Assembly (NCBI GenBank): GCA_905221605.1
Contig: CAJNDS010002656.1
Coordinates: 267,501-326,619, forward strand
Length of the DNA: 59,119 nt
Source of the DNA: Symbiodinium natans
Taxonomy: Eukaryota; Sar; Dinophyceae; Suessiales; Symbiodiniaceae
Reading direction: 5' to 3'
Below, piece after piece: positions 54,208 to 59,119 of this stretch. The stretch's first letter is position 1. Every line of letters starts with the position of its first letter. The notes below the pieces were generated by a model, which ran no database searches, was not told the origin of the DNA, and saw nothing but the letters and a program-made list of their open reading frames with translations. A program made the translations under genes and the position numbers.

Positions 54208-57200
54208 TGGGGGGCCAGACGCGCGTTGCCAGAAATTCATGGTTGCAGGCACCCCCAATTCTGGTCCCCAAACTTGCTCCATTTCGTACTTTTGGAGACT
54301 GCATTGAGAGAACCAACACACACAACACAGAGACACACGATACAGGACAACCGACAACCGCAAGGACCGACGGACCCACAAAGAAACATGCCAAATCACC
54401 AACCAAGTTGAACTAAAGGAAGGCCAAAATGCCAAAAAAACAAATCATGGACCCAAGGCCGACTGAGAACCAAGACCGATTCAACTCAAATAACAAGAAA
54501 CAAACCAGGGGACCCGATCGACCAGAAGCTGAGCCACCACAACTCAGAACAAGGGAAAAAAGGACAGACTGAGCTCCAAGCACAACTTTGGAATCTGTTG
54601 GAAAGAGATCCGACCAGCAACATCTAAGGAACATGGACACAAACATGAAACAGACAACAGACAGGAAAAAAGCAAAACACAAAAAAACAACCACAATCAA
54701 CAGACTCAAGAACTCCATGACCCAAGATCGGACACTTGGAAGACCAAGGAGCCAACCAAGATTGACCAGAAACTGAAGAGAGAAAGGCAGCCTCTTCACT
54801 CCATCAGCAGCTTAAGGATAAAAATCAGCACCAAGACCACCGAAAAAAGACACAGAACCAACAGGACCGATCCAGCGACTCTAGAGACTCAGGAACTCCA
54901 AAGAAAATTTTGAACCAAAAAAGTCTCAAGGACCATTTAACAACCGGTGTTGAGGGTGTCTTGCACCATTTTAAGTCAGATCGAGCCCAAAGGTGTCTCA
55001 ACACTACTTGGGCAGAAAAAACAAAAAAACCCAAAACCGGGTGTCTTAAGACCACTTTGATACCTTGAACCATGGGGTGTCTCGAACTTGCAGAGAGATT
55101 CCAAGAAATTTCTGCAGATGTTTGTTGTTTGCCAGAAAGTTGCAATAGTTGGTCTGCAAAAAGGAACCTTGAAATTATTTATCAAAAAAAGTGAGTCGAA
55201 AAAAAAACAGCACAAGCAAAACCTGACAATCAACAAAAGTGAGATGATCCAAATGTGAAACCATCAAAAACAAGCTCTGAGAACAAAACACATGTCAGAT
55301 GTACTCCGGTGTTTCGCTCGCTTCGCTCGCACTTATTCACATTGTGGAAAGACACTTTGCCTTTTCAAAACGGTTCGGTTTGGGCGTCGCGCGCAACATG
55401 GACGTCTCAGCAGTACAGTTGAACTCGTCTCGTCCTGCAGTTGATTTCTGTCCAAGCGGCACTGTCAGAGGCTTTCAAAAATGCTTGTTTCAAGCAATTT
55501 CAAATCGCGGACTTGGGAGGTCAAGAGGAGCTTTTCACGGAGAAGACGCGCTTCCTGACCATTGTTCAAAGCACTTCTAAACGATGGAGTGTTGGAAGAT
55601 TTGCCGGATTCCTTGGCCATTGCTTCAAGCTGCTTTTTTCATCATCTTCAAAGATGTTTGAAAGCCACTGGAACGCACCTCTTTTTGCTTTTCAGCAACC
55701 GAATCTGAGCATCGAGGTCGTGCCAGGAAAGGGGGCCTGGGGGTCCTAGTTTAGGGGGTCCATTTGGCCCGCAAAATTAACTACACCCCTCCAGCCCCCC
55801 ACAGTTGCAGCCACAACCAGCAGCAACAACAAGGACAACAATTCACGGGCTGCGAACACACAGACCACCTCCACAAGAGATTCTACTTCAGCTCAACACG
55901 ACAGCTGTCGTTGCAGGCGTGCTGTCTGTGGACAAAAATGGAGCAGCAATTCCCTGAAATTGGGGGGCCCGAAAACAGGGCCCAAAAAAGCTTCCAAAAT
56001 TGGACCTACTTGTTGGCAGAAAGAGAGGAGGTCTTTTCATTGTTTAACATGCTTGGGTCCCAAATTATGACCCCAAAATGGGCCCAAAATTGGGACCCCA
56101 AAAATGGGTTCAAAACTGCTCCTGCAACCACAGCTGCAAATTCCATGGCGCTAAAGCCACCACACACACAGACACACATTTGCAGGACAGAAGAACAAGA
56201 ATTGCAAAGCTGGTCCAGCAAAAATTTTGCAGATCTCAAGTTAAAAACCCACTTTGGGGGGCCAGACGCGCGTTGCCAGAAATTCATGGTTGCAGGCACC
56301 CCCAATTCTGGTCCCCAAACTTGCTCCATTTCGTACTTTTGGAGACTGCATTGAGAGAACCAACACACACAACACAGAGACACACGATACAGGACAACCG
56401 ACAACCGCAAGGACCGACGGACCCACAAAGAAACATGCCAAATCACCAACCAAGTTGAACTAAAGGAAGGCCAAAATGCCAAAAAAACAAATCATGGACC
56501 CAAGGCCGACTGAGAACCAAGACCGATTTAACTCAAATCACAAGAAACAAACCAGGGGACCCGATCGACCAGAAGCTGAGCCACCACAACTCAGAACAAG
56601 GGAAAAAAGGACAGACTGAGCTCCAAGCACAACTTTGGAATCTGTTGGAAAGAGATCCGACCAGCAACATCTAAGGAACATGGACACAAACATGAAACAG
56701 ACAACAGACAGGAAAAAAGCAAAACACAAAAAAACAACCACAATCAACAGACTCAAGAACTCCATGACCCAAGATCGGACACTTGGAAGACCAAGGAGCC
56801 AACCAAGATTGACCAGAAACTGAAGAGAGAAAGGCAGCCTCTTCACTCCATCAGCAGCTTAAGGATAAAAATCAGCACCAAGACCACCGAAAAAAGACAC
56901 AGAACCAACAGGACCGATCCAGCGACTCTAGAGACTCAGGAACTCCAAAGAAAATTTTGAACCAAAAAAGTCTCAAGGACCATTTAACAACCGGTGTTGA
57001 GGGTGTCTTGCACCATTTTAAGTCAGATCGAGCCCAAAGGTGTCTCAACACTACTTGGGCAGAAAAAACAAAAAAACCCAAAACCGGGTGTCTTAAGACC
57101 ACTTTGATACCTTGAACCATGGGGTGTCTCGAACTTGCAGAGAGATTCCAAGAAATTTCTGCAGATGTTTGTTGTTTGCCAGAAAGTTGCAATAGTTGGT

Positions 57201-59119
57201 CTGCAAAAAGGAACCTTGAAATTATTTATCAAAAAAAGTGAGTCGAAAAAAAAACAGCACAAGCAAAACCTGACAATCAACAAAAGTGAGACGATCCAAA
57301 TGTGAAACCATCAAAAACAAGCTCTGAGAACAAAACACATGTCAGATGTACTCCGGTGTTTCGCTCGCTTCGCTCGCACTTATTCACATTGTGGAAAGAC
57401 ACTTTGCCTTTTCAAAACGGTTCGGTTTGGGCGTCGCGCGCAACATGGACGTCTCAGCAGTACAGTTGAACTCGTCTCGTCCTGCAGTTGATTTCTGTCC
57501 AAGCGGCACTGTCAGAGGCTTTCAAAAATGCTTGTTTCAAGCAATTTCAAATCGCGGACTTGGGAGGTCAAGAGGAGCTTTTCACGGAGAAGACGCGCTT
57601 CCTGACCATTGTTCAAAGCACTTCTAAACGATGGAGTGTTGGAAGATTTGCCGGATTCCTTGGCCATTGCTTCAAGCTGCTTTTTTCATCATCTTCAAAG
57701 ATGTTTGAAAGCCACTGGAACGCACCTCTTTTTGCTTTTCAGCAACCGAATCTGAGCATCGAGGTCGTGCCAGGAAAGGGGGCCTGGGGGTCCTAGTTTA
57801 GGGGGTCCATTTGGCCCGCAAAATTAACTACACCCCTCCAGCCCCCCACAGTTGCAGCCACAACCAGCAGCAACAACAAGGACAACAATTCACGGGCTGC
57901 GAACACACAGACCACCCCCACAAGAGATTCTACTTCAGCTCAACACGACAGCTGTCGTTGCAGGCGTGCTGTCTGTGGACAAAAATGGAGCAGCAATTCC
58001 CTGAAATTGGGGGGCCCGAAAACAGGGCCCAAAAAAGCTTCCAAAATTGGACCTACTTGTTGGCAGAAAGAGAGGAGGTCTTTTCATTGTTTAACATGCT
58101 TGGGTCCCAAATTATGACCCCAAAATGGGCCCAAAATTGGGACCCCAAAAATGGGTTCAAAACTGCTCCTGCAACCACAGCTGCAAATTCCATGGCGCTA
58201 AAGCCACCACACACACAGACACACATTTGCAGGACAGAAGAACAAGAATTGCAAAGCTGGTCCAGCAAAAATTTTGCAGATCTCAAGTTAAAAACCCACT
58301 TTGGGGGGCCAGACGTGCGTTGCCAGAAATTCATGGTTGCAGGCACCCCCAATTCTGGTCCCCAAACTTGCTCCATTTCGTACTTTTGGAGACTGCATTG
58401 AGAGAACCAACACACACAACACAGAGACACACGATACAGGACAACCGACAACCGCAAGGACCGACGGACCCACAAAGAAACATGCCAAATCACCAACCAA
58501 GTTGAACTAAAGGAAGGCCAAAATGCCAAAAAAACAAATCATGGACCCAAGGCCGACTGAGAACCAAGACCGATTCAACTCAAATAACAAGAAACAAACC
58601 AGGGGACCCGATCGACCAGAAGCTGAGCCACCACAACTCAGAACAAGGGAAAAAAGGACAGACTGAGCTCCAAGCACAACTTTGGAATCTGTTGGAAAGA
58701 GATCCGACCAGCAACATCTAAGGAACATGGACACAAACATGAAACAGACAACAGACAGGAAAAAAGCAAAACACAAAAAAACAACCACAATCAACAGACT
58801 CAAGAACTCCATGACCCAAGATCGGACACTTGGAAGACCAAGGAGCCAACCAAGATTGACCAGAAACTGAAGAGAGAAAGGCAGCCTCTTCACTCCATCA
58901 GCAGCTTAAGGATAAAAATCAGCACCAAGACAACCGAAAAAAGACACAGAACCAACAGGACCGATCCAGCGACTCTAGAGACTCAGGAACTCCAAAGAAA
59001 ATTTTGAACCAAAAAAGTCTCAAGGACCATTTAACAACCGGTGTTGAGGGTGTCTTACACCATTTTAAGTCAGATCGAGCCCAAAGGTGTCTCAACACTA
59101 CTTGGGCAGAAAAAACAAA
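54208..59119. repeat. 2047-bp tandem repeat, about 2.4 copies to the window end
   Basis: Copies start near 54208, 56255 and 58302 at TTTGGGGGGCCAGAC and are nearly identical; the array runs off the window. Contents include TTCGCTCGCTTCGCTCGCAC near 55316, poly-A/C-rich stretches and several ORFs of 90-196 codons repeated with the unit (for example 55764-56354 plus and 56006-56482 minus). None shows recognisable motifs or convincing composition, so I leave them unannotated. The copia element sits about 40 bp outside the array edge. Confidence 0.85.

Noticed and set aside
55764-56354. 196-codon ORF repeated in the 2047-bp array, and its minus-strand overlap
   Set aside because: Both strands are open with similar length and neither has recognisable motifs; being preserved in two copies only reflects recent duplication.

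Overview
The window looks like nuclear DNA of a dinoflagellate, probably a symbiodiniacean-like species; this is inference from several traits together. There are many interstitial tracts of the plant-type telomere unit TTTAGGG. Coding exons are GC-rich and lie in AT-rich, repeat-choked DNA. At least three introns are only in frame as GC-AG introns. Large direct tandem duplications are present, and both LTRs of a Ty1/copia element carry a stretch resembling the dinoflagellate spliced leader. Nothing looks bacterial; no rRNA, tRNA or CRISPR was found.

Layout. 1-5.4 kb: satellites (a 40-bp repeat with a CTCGAG core, degenerate telomere-like repeats, a roughly 230-bp AAATCCTTAAA satellite, foldbacks). 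5.45-6.45 kb: terminal exon of a lysine/serine-rich gene. 6.9-9.3 kb: a CTCGAG-centred palindrome array and degenerate telomere-like repeats. 9.9-20.0 kb: the most unusual part, with four coding loci (a many-exon W/Q/G-rich gene ending in a Cys-rich domain; a two-exon charged protein whose intron is largely telomeric repeat; a short exon block; a six-exon transposase-like gene of about 574 codons). About 50 copies of a 14-bp inverted repeat with core CTGGACAG are scattered between and inside these genes, and their arms covary. 20-24.6 kb: more satellites and microsatellites. 24.65-26.95 kb: probable minus-strand gene with many short coiled-coil exons. 27-33.5 kb: no recognisable gene. 33.5-39.2 kb: 3.6 copies of a 1594-bp tandem repeat. 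40.85-42.3 kb: decayed copia remnant. 42.6-44.0 kb: a diverged duplicate pair.

45.15-54.17 kb holds a full-length, apparently young Ty1/copia retrotransposon on the minus strand: 401/403-bp LTRs that are about 99% identical, a 5-bp target duplication, a primer-binding site like initiator tRNA-Met, a polypurine tract, and one uninterrupted 2592-codon gag-protease-integrase-RT-RNase H frame. Three additions stand out: a 268-residue domain after RNase H (its homologue is recognisable in the decayed element at 41 kb), a 290-codon ORF nested in another frame between protease and integrase, and a 145-codon membrane-anchor plus Cys/His ORF after pol. From 54.2 kb to the window end run copies of a 2047-bp tandem repeat.

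How it fits together: the window is mostly mobile and satellite DNA. The palindromes lie near and within several genes but in none of the exons I could define, which suggests an intron- or transposon-associated element whose hairpin, not its sequence, is preserved.
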